Part shown: piece after piece, positions 1 to 9,900 of the stretch
Numbering within the stretch: the stretch's first letter is position 1
Layout of the letters: the number at the start of each line of letters is the position of its first letter
From: CAWJAP01 sp963834365
Lineage (GTDB): Bacteria > Acidobacteriota > Vicinamibacteria > Vicinamibacterales > Vicinamibacteraceae
Direction: 5' to 3'
NCBI GenBank assembly: GCA_963834365.1
Contig: CAWIBS010000016.1
Coordinates: forward strand, 1 to 23,348
Length of the DNA stretch: 23,348 bases
The notes under the pieces: model-generated
What the model was told of the DNA's origin: nothing
Databases searched by the model: none
Seen by the model: the letters and a program-made list of their open reading frames with translations, nothing else
Program-made: the position numbers and the translations under genes

Positions 1-2901
1 GCTTCGTCAGAGCAATACGTGGCCATCTTCTTCTTCCTTCTTCGACCGACGTATTGCTGATCGGTCGCGAAGTTGTTCGAGCCATCGTCCAGGCTCTCGC
101 TCAGGCGATATTGACGCGGTCAGCTCGAACGAGTTGCTGAACCGATGCCGGATCTCGCCGAGCAGCGCATTGAAGCGCGCCTTGCCGTCGTTGGCGTACC
201 AGTCGACGCCGTTGACCACCGGATTGAGCGGAATGCCCTGCGCGGCGTAGACGAGGTTCAGGTTGTACTGACGCGTCAGATGACGCGTCGTGCTGCCCTT
301 GATACCCGATCGTCGCCACCCACTGCCGCCCGAGGTCGTAGCTCACATCGGCCGAATAGCGATACGACTCGTCGTCGGCCATTCGGCCGGGAAGCCGGTG
401 ACCGCGATCCGGCGCGAAGTTCGGTCCCGGCGCCGGCAGGTTCGTGTTCGGATCGAAGTTGGCGATCGTCGCCGGGTTCGACGCGTATGCCGAGAACGCG
501 TTGCACGTCGGACGGGAAGCTGTTCACGCCGTAGACGATCTGGCTGCCGGTCAGGTTGCCGGCCGCGGAGAGGAAGGGCGGATTGCTGCGTCCGTTCAGC
601 GAGATCGCCTGATCCAGCCCGTTGTAGCCGATGCCGAAGCCGCCGCGCAGGACCAGCTTGTTCGTTGAACTTCGTCGGGCTCCACGTGCCGCCGACCTGC
701 GGCCCGAAGTCGGCGTTGTTCACCTCGTAGAGCGTCCCGCCCAGCCTCAGGGACATGCCGGTCAGCGCGTTGGCGCCCGCCCCGAGCACGACGGCGCTCA
801 TGTTGTCGTTCTGTTCGGAGATCGATCCGAACCGCTCCCACCGCAGCCCCAGGGTCAGCGTCAGGTTCGGCCGCACCTTGAAGTCGTCCTGCACGAACAG
901 CGCGTACAAGCGTCTGACGCGTGTCCTTCCGGAAGTCGGTCGGCACGCCGGTGCGCGGGTCGAACGTCGCGTTCTCGGCCGACGGCGCGTCGTTCAGGAA
1001 GTCCCACATGTTGTTGAAGTAGTACGACGGCCGCGCCGACCATGGCGCGGTGTCCACGAAGGTCATGTGCGTGATCTCGCCGCCCATCTTCAGCGTGTGG
1101 CTCTTCATCACCTTGGTCAGCGTGTTCTTGACGCCGATGGTCTTCTGATCGAACAGGCCCGGCGCGCCGATCCCGAAGTCCAGGTGGTTGTGCCGGCTGG
1201 AGCGTGCCGATCGTGCCGCTCCCGTCGACGCGCTGGATGTAGGTCGACGGCAGTCCCCACGGGCCGTCCGGGTTGTTCTCGAGATCCTTCCAGTTCCAGC
1301 CGGCGACGTTCGCGCGCGCCTCGTTGAGCGTGCTCGACGAGAACACGTGATTCCAGATCACGGTCTCCGCCTCGTTCAGCTGCGTGTGATGGAACAGGTT
1401 CATCTCGCGCGGCGATCCGTTGAACGAGTCGCTGCTCTGCGGCACGCGGAACATGCTGAACGCGATCAGATCGTTCGCCGTCACGTTGAAGTCGACGCGA
1501 ACGTTGTACTGTTCGGCCTTGCTCTGCGTCGGGTTGACGTTCGCGCGCCACTGGATGTCGGGGACGCCGTCGAGATTCGAGGGGTCGTTGGTGCCGTCGC
1601 CGCCGAGGCCCGGCGTGAACCGATCGACGTGCGAGGGATCGCGCGTGCCGAGCGCGAACGACGGCACCAGCGGCCGGCCGATGTCGAGGCCCTGTCCTTC
1701 GATGAAGCGGCAGTTGACGCTTCCGACGAGGCCGAAGTCGGCGCACCCGTGGCCGTCGCCGCCGCCCATCAGGACCGACCCGGCGGCCGGCGACGACCCG
1801 GGGAAGGTGAGGAACCGCTCCGCGGCGCTGCCGGCGCGCGCCGCGGTGGACATGAACTGCGGCGTCTGATACCAGCCCTGGACGATGCTGTTCGGTCGTG
1901 CGGATGGTCTCGTAGGAGAAGAAGCCGAACAGCTTGTTGCGGATGATCGGCCCGCCGACCGTGCCGCCGATGTCGTTGAAGAGCTCGGTGTTCTTCTCCA
2001 CCGCGCGGCCGTAGCCGTTGTAGTTCTGGAAGGCGTTCAGGCCCGGCCGGTTGGCCTTGAAGAACGCGCTGCCGCGAAGGTCGTTGGTCCCGTTCTGCGA
2101 GATGATCTGCACCTGCGCGCCGCGATAGCGGCCGTTCTCGGCGTCGTAGTTGTTGGTGATGACCTTGACTTCCTTGATCGCGTCCTCGTTCGGCGTGATG
2201 ACCGTGGTGCCGCCCCAGGACACGCTCGTCACCCCGACGCCGTCGATCTGATAGTTGTTCTCGCCGGTCCGCGCGCCGTTGGCGACGATCTGTCCGCCGT
2301 TCTCGGTCGCGAAGATGCCGGCCGCGGCGCCCGATCCGCCGATGGTCGTGCCGGGCAGGTTCTCGGTGCCGCCGTTGCTCCGCGCGCCGGTCCCGAACGC
2401 CCCAGGTGCGAGCTGCAGCAACTGGAGCACGTCGCGTCCCGCCGACGGCAGGGTCTGGATCTGCTGCGTCGGTCACGGTTCCCGCGACGCTCGCCGTCGC
2501 GGTGTCGATGAGCGGCGCGGCGGCGCTGACGTTGACGGTCTCCGCCGCGCCGCCGACCTCGAGCCGCACGTCGAGCCGTGTTCGCCTGCTCGGCCAGAAT
2601 CCGCACATCGTCGAGCACCGCCTTCTTGAAGCCTGTCGAGCTCCACGTCGACGGTGTAGGGGCGAGGCGCCAGCGCGTTGAAGACGTACGCGCCATCCTG
2701 GTTGGTGACGACCGTGAGCGTCCGGTTGGTCTCTTTGTCGACGAGCGTGACCGATGCACCGGGAACGACCGCCCCTTGCGCGTCGGTCACTGTGCCCTGA
2801 AGGCTGGCCCGATACTGCGCGAAGGCGGACGTGCCCATGAGCATCAGGCACAACGACACGAGCGCGATCACGAATTGATGCGTGCGCGATTTGATCGTCA
2901 C
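1..2901 (-). CDS. TonB-dependent receptor, Oar-like (partial, multiply frameshifted)
   Basis: Outer-membrane receptor for TonB-driven uptake, substrate unknown. From a GTG at 2901 (AAAGGAC upstream) the protein has a signal peptide ending ...TSAFAQ. A carboxypeptidase-regulatory-like domain follows (GTVTDAQGAVVPGASVTLVD), then a plug region (YQIDGVGVTSVSWGG, AIKEVKVITNNYDAENGR, RGSAFFKANRPGLNAFQNYN) and barrel segments such as YALFVQDDFKVRPNLTLTLG. The C-terminus lies beyond the left edge. About ten frame breaks fall near 2638, 2575, 2468, 1893, 1190, 908, 661, 500, 302 and 108. Each is repaired by removing one base, for example an extra G giving IRTT-NSIVQGWYQTPQF near 1893. The family assignment is firm. 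The ligand is unknown, though acidobacterial receptors of this architecture are often linked to polymer degradation. The first ~50 bases may not belong to the gene. Confidence 0.88.
11..58. repeat. Inverted repeat at the window edge
   Basis: AGCAATACGT at 11-20 is the exact reverse complement of ACGTATTGCT at 49-58, with a 28-base pyrimidine-rich spacer. Weaker complementarity extends outward on both sides. Read on the minus strand, receptor-like sequence stops being recognisable at about position 50 and becomes a run of basic codons. This could be a fold-back artefact at a contig end or a genuine hairpin. The sequence alone cannot separate the two. Confidence 0.5.
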
Positions 2902-3195
2902 GATTCCCGTCCTTTGTTGTTGTGCGGACGCCACGTCGCGATGCGTGCGAGCGTGACGGCGCCAGAGGCGCCGCGCGAAAATCGGTCGCGTATTGCGGAC
3001 AAATTCGAGTATAGCGCGGCGTCTGCGTCGCTCGATCGCGTTGAAAAACGCCTGTGCTAATAGCTCGTCCTGTGTATGGTCGAGCGCGTCGATGAGGACG
3101 ATCGCCAACTCATCCTGCGAGCACGCCGCGGCGACGCCCAGCGCACTCGTCGCGCGATAGGTACAATCCGCGGAGCTGATCAGAAATGAAGGGCG
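2902..3195. promoter_or_regulatory. Divergent intergenic region with two weak -10 candidates
   Basis: This region separates the receptor (minus) from the cytochrome gene (plus). On the plus strand TACAAT at 3162-3167 is a good -10 match about 28 bases before the ATG at 3196, but no clear -35 is present. On the minus strand TATACT (plus positions 3009-3014) could serve the receptor with a leader of about 100 bases. Again no convincing -35 is seen. An open frame runs back from the receptor to 3108, but it is rich in arginine and looks non-coding. Confidence 0.35.
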
Positions 3196-4079
3196 ATGGC
3201 TCGAGCGAGGCTGTTGTCGTCGATCGTCGTGTACGTCATCGGCGTCGGGGGTGCTCAGCCGTCATCGGTCGAGCTGCTTCAGACGCAGCCAGCCGCGGCA
3301 AAGCCGCGGGTCACCCAACCTCCCCGCCAGGAAACGTCGGCGCAACCAGGACGCAAGCTCGACGCGGCGGCTGTCGAGCGCGGTCAGCACGCCTTCGCGC
3401 AGAGCTGTGCGTTCTGTCACGGCGCCGATGCGCGCGGCGGCGCGCAGGGCGGATCCGATCTGCTGCAGTCGCCGATCGTGCTCGAGGACGAGGGCGGCGC
3501 CGGGCTCGGCAGAGTTTCTGCGGTCGGCCGGCCCGAGAAGAACATGCCGAAGTTCGAGCTGCCCGCGACAGCGGGTCGTCGAGATCGCCGCGTTCCTGCA
3601 CGCGCGCGTGGCAGCGCCGCCTCCAGCAGTCGCTCAAGGTCGACATCCTCGTCGGCGATCGCGAAGGCGGGCGCGGCCTACTTCAACGGGCCCGGGCGGC
3701 TGCACGACCTGTCACTCGGTGACCGGCGATCTCGCGCGCATCGGCGCGAAGTACGACCCGGTCATGCTGCAGGGCCGCATGGTCGTGCCGCGCGGCCGCG
3801 GCGGGTATCCAGGCGGCGGACAACGCACGGGACCTGCCGCTGCGCGCCACGGTCACGCTGCCGTCCGGGCGAGCCCGTCGACCGGAGACGTGCTCTATCT
3901 CTCCGATTTCCACGTGACGCTGAAGGACGCGTCCGGCAGGCGGCACACCATCAGCTCGCCGAGGCGACGTGCCGAAGGTGGAGATCGTCGATCCGCTCCA
4001 CGCGCACGTCGCGCTGCTCCGCACGCTGAGCGACAGGGCCATGCACGATCTCACGGCTTATCTGGCGACGCTCAAATGA
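3196..4079 (+). CDS. Exported di-heme cytochrome c (frameshifted)
   Basis: Periplasmic electron carrier, probably partner of the quinoprotein that follows. The ATG at 3196 follows GAAGGGCG and opens a hydrophobic signal segment (residues ~6-20). The first heme site is CAFCH at residues 71-75. The second is CTTCH, encoded at 3701-3715 in another frame within GGCTTCHSVTGD. Between them are KNMPKFELP and KVDILVGD, typical of the two-domain cytochromes paired with acidobacterial quinoproteins. The end reads AMHDLTAYLATLK. About ten breaks occur (near 3512, 3570, 3607, 3659, 3696, 3806, 3868, 3880 and 3967). Nearly all need one base removed, while one near 3527 looks like a compensating missing base. 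The stop overlaps the next ATG (ATGA). Assignment as c-type cytochrome is firm; partnership is inferred from position. Confidence 0.85.
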
Positions 4080-5752
4080 TGCCGCAGGCGACTGCTCGTC
4101 GTGCTCGCGCTGCACGATGCCCGTCGACCGGCCTCTCGGGACAGCGGCTCGATCCCGCGCTGCTCGTCGAAACCGCCGGCCGGGGCGTGGCCCACGTATC
4201 ACGGCGACTACAGCGGCCGCCACTACAGCCCGCTCGACGCAGATTCACGCCGGCAACGTCGATCGGCTGACGCTGGCGTGGGTGCATCGCCTCGACACCT
4301 CGCCTCGCGGCGCCATCACGGCGGCGCCGGTTCGCCAGCCGCCGCCGGGCGATCAGGGGATTCCGATCAAGCAGATCAAGGCGATCCCGTTGATGGTGGA
4401 TGGCGTCGCTGTATCTTCTCCGTCCCCAACCACGCCTACGCCGTCGATGCGCGCACCGGCCAGAGCGATCTGGCACTACTACTGGAAGAGCGATCGCAGC
4501 GCCATCGGCAACCGCGGCATGGGCATGTACGGCGGCTGGCTCTATTTCGAGACGCCGGACAACCACGTCGTGTCGCTCGATGCCGCCACGGGCGCCGAAC
4601 GCTGGCACAAGCGGATCGCCAGCGTCCGCCAGCAGTACTTCTCGACGCCGGCGCCCGTCGTCATTCGCAATCACGTCATCGTCGGCATGGGCGGCGATGC
4701 GCTCGACGTGCCGGCGTGGCTGGAGTCACGCGACCCGGAGACCGGCGAGATCCAGTGGAAGTGGTACACGACGCCGAGACGCGGCGAGCCCGGCATCGAG
4801 ACGTGGCCCAACGAACAGACGGCGGCGAACGGCGGCGGCATGCCGTGGCAGCCGCCCACCTACGATCCCGAGCTGAACCTCCTCTACGTGCCGACCGGCA
4901 ACCCCAACCCGGTGCTCGACGGCCGGCGGCGGCCCGGCGCCAACCTCTACACCGCGTCGATCGTCGCGCTCGACGTGGATACCGGCAAGATGGCGTGGCA
5001 CTTCCAGGGCTCGCCGCACGACACGCACGACTGGGATGGCACGCAGGTGCCGGTGCTGTTCGACGCCGAGATCGACGGCAAGCCGCGCAAGCTGCTGGCC
5101 CAGGCCAACCGCAACGGCTTCTTCTTCGTCCTCGATCGCACCAACGGCCAGCACATCGTCTCGAAGCCGTTCATCGAGACCGCGAACTGGTTCGAGGGCA
5201 TCGACGACGAGAGGCCAGCCGATTCCGAATGCCGGACAAGGAGCCGCAGATTCCGGGCGTGCTGGTGTCGCCGAGCACCGACGGCGCGGCCAACTATCCG
5301 GCGCCGAGCTTCAACCCCGACACCGGGCTCTTCTACATCAACGCCACCGAGTCGTGGAGCATCTACTACCTGACCGAGAGCACGTCGAACGCGGTGGGCT
5401 GGGGCGGCGCCTTCGAGTATCACACCGGCGTCTTCGATTCCGCCCTGCGCGCGCTCGACTACCGGACGGGCGAGGTGAAGTGGGAGCACCGGTATCCGGG
5501 CCTCGGGTTCTGGTCGAGCACGTACCCGGGCATGCTCAGCACCGCCGGCAAGCTGCTGTTCACCGGCGATCCGGTCGGCAACTTCATCGCCTACGATCCG
5601 GCCGGCGGCAAGGTGCTGTGGCACACCAACCTCGGCGGCATCGTCTGCAACAGCCCGATCACCTACATGCTCGACGGCCGGCAGTACGTGGTCGTGGCCT
5701 CCGGCGACACGCTCTATGCGTTCAGCCTCTACGAGAAGACTCGAGCGACTGA
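4076..5752 (+). CDS. PQQ-dependent dehydrogenase-like quinoprotein lacking the Cys-Cys pair (frameshifted)
   Basis: Eight-bladed propeller quinoprotein, normally an alcohol dehydrogenase passing electrons to cytochrome c. Visible landmarks are PALLVKPPAGAWPTYHGDYS near the N-terminus, several blade motifs (VVSLDAATGAERWHK, IVALDVDTGKMAWHF, ALDYRTGEVKWEH), DTHDWDGTQVPVLFD where the catalytic Asp would sit, and the closing VVVASGDTLYAFSLYEK. Where methanol-dehydrogenase relatives have adjacent cysteines before NRG, this protein reads SDRSAIGNRGMG. The vicinal disulfide is therefore absent. It resembles the acidobacterial group that NCBI calls 'acido-empty-quinoprotein', so PQQ use and activity are uncertain. 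Frame breaks lie near 4091, 4170, 4240, 4408, 4415, 4463, 5210 and 5231; 4480-5205 and 5235-5735 are clean. The ATG at 4076 or 4079 is followed by LLVVLAL one base out of frame, so the exact start is uncertain. Confidence 0.85.
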
Positions 5753-5775
5753 CCTGGTCGCCGCGTTGCCGTCGC

Positions 5776-6459
5776 GTGCGTCGCGTCGCGGGCTGCGGCG
5801 TGTCTGGCGCTCGCGGCATCCGGGCTCGACGCCCTCCGGAAGGCTTCTCGCCCATCTTCAACGGCAGGGATCTCACCGGCTGGCACGTGAGCCGGACCAC
5901 GCATCAGGGATCGACCGCCCGATGTGCGCGTCGAGGACGGCGTCCTCGTGCTGCGCCAGCAGCCGTACGGCCAGGGTGGGCTCCTCCTGACCGACCGGCG
6001 CTACAGGAACTTCGAGCTCTATCTCGAAGCCAAGCCCGACTGGGGCTGCAACGGCGGCATCGTCTTTCGCTCGACCGAGGGCGGATCGGCCTACCAGATC
6101 GAGCTGGATCCAGGGCAACGGCACCGGCAACCTGTTCGGCGACATGCTGCGAGATCGGCAGGCCCGCCCGCGCGGTGGACATCGAGAAGGCGTGGAAGTA
6201 CGACGAGTGGAACTGCGTTCCGGCTTCGCGTCGAGGGCGACGCGCCGCGGATCGCGTCTCGCGATCAACGGCGTGCCGATGTGGGATGTCACGCAGGACC
6301 GCAACGATCTCGTCGCCGGCGCTCGCGACGGGATGATCGGCCTGCAGGTGCACTGGAGCTCGGCGACGGCGCCGCCGACGGCGCCCTGCTGCGCGACGAT
6401 CGTGGCGGCCCGGCGGCGCGCATCGCTTCCGCAACATCGCGATCAGGGAGCTCGACTGA
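5776..6459 (+). CDS. DUF1080 / 3-keto-disaccharide hydrolase-like protein (frameshifted)
   Basis: Concanavalin-like jelly-roll protein of the DUF1080 family; some members hydrolyse 3-keto-glycosides. Diagnostic segments are FSPIFNGRDLTGWHVS at the N-terminus, NFELYLEAKPDWGCNGGIVF, AYQIELD..GNGTGNLFGDML, WKYDEWNCFRLRVEGDAPRI, INGVPMWDVTQDRNDLV, DGMIGLQVHW and the closing HRFRNIAIRELD. Full domain length is present in pieces. Breaks near 5912, 6112, 6152, 6218, 6253 and 6400 are each repaired by deleting one base. The start is unresolved: GTG 5776 is drawn, but a frame just upstream encodes an Ala/Val-rich stretch like a signal peptide or lipoprotein leader (...ACVASRAAACLALAA). It lies directly downstream of the quinoprotein and one base before the next GTG, so co-transcription is likely. 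Confidence 0.82.
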
Positions 6460-6460
6460 C

Positions 6461-7416
6461 GTGCGAGTCGCTGCCGCGGCGGCGGCCTGCGTCTCGATGA
6501 TGGCTGGCGTCAGCACGGCCACGGCGCCGCCGCCGACGCCTCACCAACAGCATCGGCATGGAGCTCGTGCTGATCCAGCCCGGCACGCTGCTCGTCGGCC
6601 GCTTCGAGCCGGCCTGCCCGTCGCCTCGGACGAGCCGGAGCCCGCGAGTCAGGATCCGCGAGCGCGCTGGACCGAGGCGGACACCAGGCTGATGCGAGGA
6701 GATCGTGAAGCGCGAGCGGCGACGCGGCTTCACCGTCACGATCGATCGGCGCCTGTACTACATCGGCAAGCTACGAAGTGACGCAGGCGCGAGTGGACGA
6801 CCGTGATGGGCACCAACCCGTCGGTCTTCCAGGGCCGGCGCGTCGACGGCGACGCAACGAGGCATCCGGTCGACAGCGTGACGTGGGACGATGCGCAGCG
6901 GTTCATCCAGAGGTTGAACGAGCGCGAGAAGACGACGGCCTATCGTCTGCCGACCGAGTTCGAATGGGAGTACGCGGCGCCGGGCGGGCGCAGCAGCCGA
7001 TCCGACCTGGGACGAGATTCGCGAGCTCGCGTGGGTACAGGACGTCGCGACGGCGACGACGCACCCCGTGGGGACGAAGAAGCCAAATGCCTGGGGCCTC
7101 CACGACATGCTGGGCAACGTCTGGGAGTGGGTCAGCGACTACTACAACGAGAAGATCTTTGCCGATCCCGTCCCGCCTCGGCGAGGGAACGACGCACGTG
7201 CTCAAGGGCGGCGGGTTCCTGGCCGACGTCAAGAACGCGATCTACTCCACCCACGCCGCCGGGCCGGGCGACGGGTTCGACGTCGGCTTCCGCATCGTGC
7301 GAGACGTTCATCCTCCGCTCCCTGGGGCGGCGTGGCGCCTCCGGCACGATTCCGGCCGGCCGCGAGAAGCGCCGCTTCAGCGTGGTGTTCGAGTGGCCGA
7401 TTCGGACGGCTCCTGA
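6461..7416 (+). CDS. SUMF1/FGE-like exported protein 1 (frameshifted)
   Basis: Formylglycine-generating-enzyme (SUMF1/PvdO) fold protein, last of the oxidative cluster. GTG 6461 follows the previous stop by one base and opens an Ala-rich signal segment (VRVAAAAAACVSMMAG). Family landmarks are LTNSIGMELVLIQPGTLLVG, YYIGK-YEVTQA-EWTTVMG, HPVDSVTWDDAQRFI, YRLPTEFEWEYAARAG, PNAWGLHDMLGNVWEWVSD, THVLKGGGFLADVKNA and DGFDVGFRIV. The two active-site cysteines of true FGE are not seen, so it is probably not a sulfatase-maturing enzyme. Breaks near 6541, 6625, 6691, 6771, 6790, 6981, 7180 and possibly 7301 fit single extra bases. The C-terminal frame after FRIV is unclear. With the drawn stop the gene overlaps the convergent permease gene by 40 bases. 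Confidence 0.8.
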
Positions 7417-9110
7417 ACGCCTGCATGTCCGTTCTGCCGGCGCTGCACGGCGAGCGACAACACCAGGGCGAAGACACCGATGAGCGCCGAATACGCGAAG
7501 AACACCATGTAGCCGGTGCCCAGGGCGGCGGGCGTGACGCCGGATCGTTCCAGCGCGCTGCCGAAATTCTCCGGCGCCTGATCAGCCACGAATGCCTTCA
7601 CTCCGGAGAGCATGCCGCCCGAGTCGGCCAGTCGCGCTGCCGCTTCGACAATGCGGCCGGACTGCGACGCGATCAGGCGTCCGGGAATCGCGTAGAGCGA
7701 GGAGAAGAGCGCGTACTGGGTCGCCGTGAACCCGATCGAGGTCAGGCTCGACATGTACGCGATCAGGCAGGTGCCGGCAAAGCCGCCGGCGACGTTGTCG
7801 AGGCCGATGGCGGCGAAGAGCGCGATCAGGCTGTGGCGCTGCATGGCCAGCCAGATGAACAGGAGATTGCTCAGCGGCCCGGCGAACGCGCCAATCACCA
7901 TCGCGCGCAGGAGGCCGTAGCGCGCCACGGCCACGCCGCCGGCGAAGACGCCGAGCATGGTCATGCCGACGCCGAAGATCTTCCGGACCTCGGCGATCTC
8001 GACCAGGCTGTAGCCCAGGTCCAGGTAGAACGGATTCATGATGTTCAGCACGAAATCCGGGACGCGGTACAGGCAGATCAGGGCGAGGATCAGCCCACCC
8101 GCGGCCTTGTGCCGCGCGAAGAAATCGCGCAACGGATCGCCGAGCGCCGAGGAGAGATACACGCCGGGCCGCGTACGCACACCGGGAAGCGGCAGCGCCG
8201 CGACGACGATCACGCCGAACCCCGCCACCACGGCGGCCAGATGCACCCAGACGCGCGCGCTGGACGACCACGCCGCGAGCACGGCGTCGCGGGTACCGTC
8301 TGCGCCCGCCGCGCCCAGCACGCGCCCGAGCACGCCGGCATTGGCGGCAAGACCGGAGCCCAGCACCAGCGCTCCTGCCGCGAGGATCGTCAGGCGGGCG
8401 ATCCATTCCACGGCTTCGCGCGCCGGCGCCGGTCGGATGCCTTCGGTCTGGATTGGACGGATGGCGTGGCGCTCTTCAGGCGGCGCCAGCAGCACGGCCA
8501 GCACCCCGATCGCCATCAGGGCGGCCATCACCGCATACGAGACATTCCAGCCGTAGGCTTCGGCGAGCAGCAGCGGCACGGCGCCGGCGACGATGATGGC
8601 GACGCGGTATCCCCATTGATACGCGGCCGCCATCGCCCCCTGCTTGGAGGTCTCCGCCGATTCGATGCGCCAGGCATCGATGGCGATGTCCTGAGTGGCT
8701 GACGCCAGCCCGACGAGGACCGCGAAGACCGCGACCATCCCGAGGCTGCGCGACGGATCGGAGCCCGCCACCAGCCAGAGGCCGAGGATGATCAGGCCCT
8801 GGCAGACCAGCATCCACGATCGGCGATGCCCGAGCCAGCCGCCGAGCACGGGGACACGCGTGCGGTCGATGAACGGCGCCCAGAGGAACTTGAACGTCGA
8901 GACCAGCGTGACCAGGCTGAAGAACCCGATCACCTCGAGCGAGAGGCCCGACGCGCGCAGCCAGGCCGACAGCGTGTCGAAGATCAGGAAATAGGGCAGG
9001 CCTGCCGAAAACCCCAGCGCCACCATGACGAGCGCCGGCCGCTCGCCGTACACGCCGAGGGCCGAGACGACCGTGCGTCCGTCAGACGCGGATCCGGCTT
9101 GCGCGCCCAT
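7377..9110 (-). CDS. ampG: AmpG-family MFS permease
   Basis: Inner-membrane major-facilitator transporter. AmpG proteins import anhydro-muropeptides for cell-wall recycling. The frame is intact over 577 residues. AmpG hallmarks are GFSAGLPYFLIFDTLSAWLR, GFFSLVTLVSTFKFLWAPF, GHRRSWMLVCQGLI and SATQDIAIDAWRIE in the N-half. The C-half has GLDNVAGGFAGTCLIAYMSS and GFTATQYALFSSLYAIPGR. Two additional hydrophobic segments in the middle (residues ~235-320) make it longer than a 12-helix protein, as in many AmpG relatives with 14 helices. ATG 9110 has no strong ribosome-binding site. The start lies 15 bases after the RIC gene, so they are probably co-transcribed. Muropeptide specificity is inferred from family similarity. 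The 3' end overlaps the convergent SUMF1-like gene. Confidence 0.85.
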   Translation of the reverse strand: MGAQAGSASDGRTVVSALGVYGERPALVMVALGFSAGLPYFLIFDTLSAWLRASGLSLEVIGFFSLVTLVSTFKFLWAPFIDRTRVPVLGGWLGHRRSWMLVCQGLIILGLWLVAGSDPSRSLGMVAVFAVLVGLASATQDIAIDAWRIESAETSKQGAMAAAYQWGYRVAIIVAGAVPLLLAEAYGWNVSYAVMAALMAIGVLAVLLAPPEERHAIRPIQTEGIRPAPAREAVEWIARLTILAAGALVLGSGLAANAGVLGRVLGAAGADGTRDAVLAAWSSSARVWVHLAAVVAGFGVIVVAALPLPGVRTRPGVYLSSALGDPLRDFFARHKAAGGLILALICLYRVPDFVLNIMNPFYLDLGYSLVEIAEVRKIFGVGMTMLGVFAGGVAVARYGLLRAMVIGAFAGPLSNLLFIWLAMQRHSLIALFAAIGLDNVAGGFAGTCLIAYMSSLTSIGFTATQYALFSSLYAIPGRLIASQSGRIVEAAARLADSGGMLSGVKAFVADQAPENFGSALERSGVTPAALGTGYMVFFAYSALIGVFALVLSLAVQRRQNGHAGVQEPSESATRTPR

Positions 9111-9125
9111 GCGGCGCCAAGGATA

Positions 9126-9838
9126 TCAATGCCGTTGTTCCGCCAGCCGCGCCGCGCGAGGAAAGAGCACATTGTTCTCGAGGTGGACGTGCAGGTGCAT
9201 GTCGGCCTCGAGTTGCGCCAGCCCGTAGTAGAGCCCGCGGAAGGTCGGACACGCCCAGTCCGGCGGCGCAAAGCTGTCGGTCGCCTGACGAATGAACGCA
9301 AGCGCCGCGCCCGCTTCCTCGTGATCGGCCTCCATGACGGCAATGGGCGCACTGGATCCACTGGGCGTCCGGCACCGGCAACGCGTCCCCGGCCTCGAGC
9401 GCGACGATGAACGGGAAGAGCACACGGTCTTCCTTGGCCATGTGCGACAGCAGTTCCGCCTGCAAGCTGCTTGAACGTCTGCTGCAGCGGCAGGAGGGTC
9501 TCCGGCAGGTGGTCGCCGTGACGACTCACGACCTTGTCCAGCATGGCCTCCAGCCGCGGCAGTTCGAGGCGAAGGGGTTCATGATAGCGGGCCTGGATGT
9601 GTTCGATCAGCGCCGTCAGGCTGACGTCGGCCCACGCCGGTTCAGGGGACGCTGGCGCGACTGCCGTGTGCAGCTCCATGAGCAGCGCGTCGACGTCGAG
9701 GCCGCGGGCGGTGCAGGCCTGCGTGAGCGGGATCTTGCCGCCGCAGCAAAAGTCGATCTGATGCTGCTGGAAGATCCGGATGGTCGCGGGGGAGGCGGTT
9801 GCGATCTCGGCAATCGTCGTTTCTGGTGTGATCGTCAT
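9126..9838 (-). CDS. ric: RIC/ScdA-type di-iron iron-sulfur cluster repair protein (two frame breaks)
   Basis: Cytoplasmic hemerythrin-like protein that repairs iron-sulfur clusters damaged by nitric oxide or oxidative stress. ATG 9838 follows GAGGACC. The ScdA N-terminal domain (residues 1-55) carries the characteristic DFCCGGKIPL with Cys31-Cys32. The hemerythrin domain follows with its His/Glu ligand segments: ARYHEPLRLELPRLEAML, VVSRHGDHLPE, LLSHMAKEDRVLFPFI, PIAVMEADHEEAG and MHLHVHLENNVLFPRA. Two breaks, near 9465 and 9355, are each repaired by removing one base (KQL-QAELLSHMAKED; DAQW-SSAPIAVME). Removing both gives a 236-residue protein of normal length. Its placement opposite a Crp/Fnr regulator and beside a nitrate-reductase-like operon supports a role in nitrosative stress. 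Confidence 0.9.
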
Positions 9839-9874
9839 GGTCGAGGTCCTCACGGAATCAATGAACCGCTCCAG

Positions 9875-9880
9875 ACTATC
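9875..9880 (-). promoter_or_regulatory. Candidate -10 element for the RIC gene
   Basis: Read on the minus strand this is GATAGT, 4 of 6 matches to TATAAT. It would put a transcription start near 9867. The palindrome at 9901-9914 would then be centred about 40 bases upstream, the spacing of class II activation by Crp/Fnr proteins. The match is modest; the spacing is the main support. Confidence 0.35.
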
Positions 9881-9900
9881 GACTGGCTCCGTCCCCGTCG

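Noticed and set aside
1..7416. Programmed +1 translational frameshifting across the left-hand genes
   Set aside because: Break contexts share no slippery codon or stimulatory signal, and up to ten shifts per gene is biologically implausible. Sequence error explains them better.
7068..8702. A 544-codon plus-strand open frame across ampG
   Set aside because: Composition is low-complexity (Arg, His, Gln, Gly, Ala) and it is antisense to an intact, strongly conserved permease gene.
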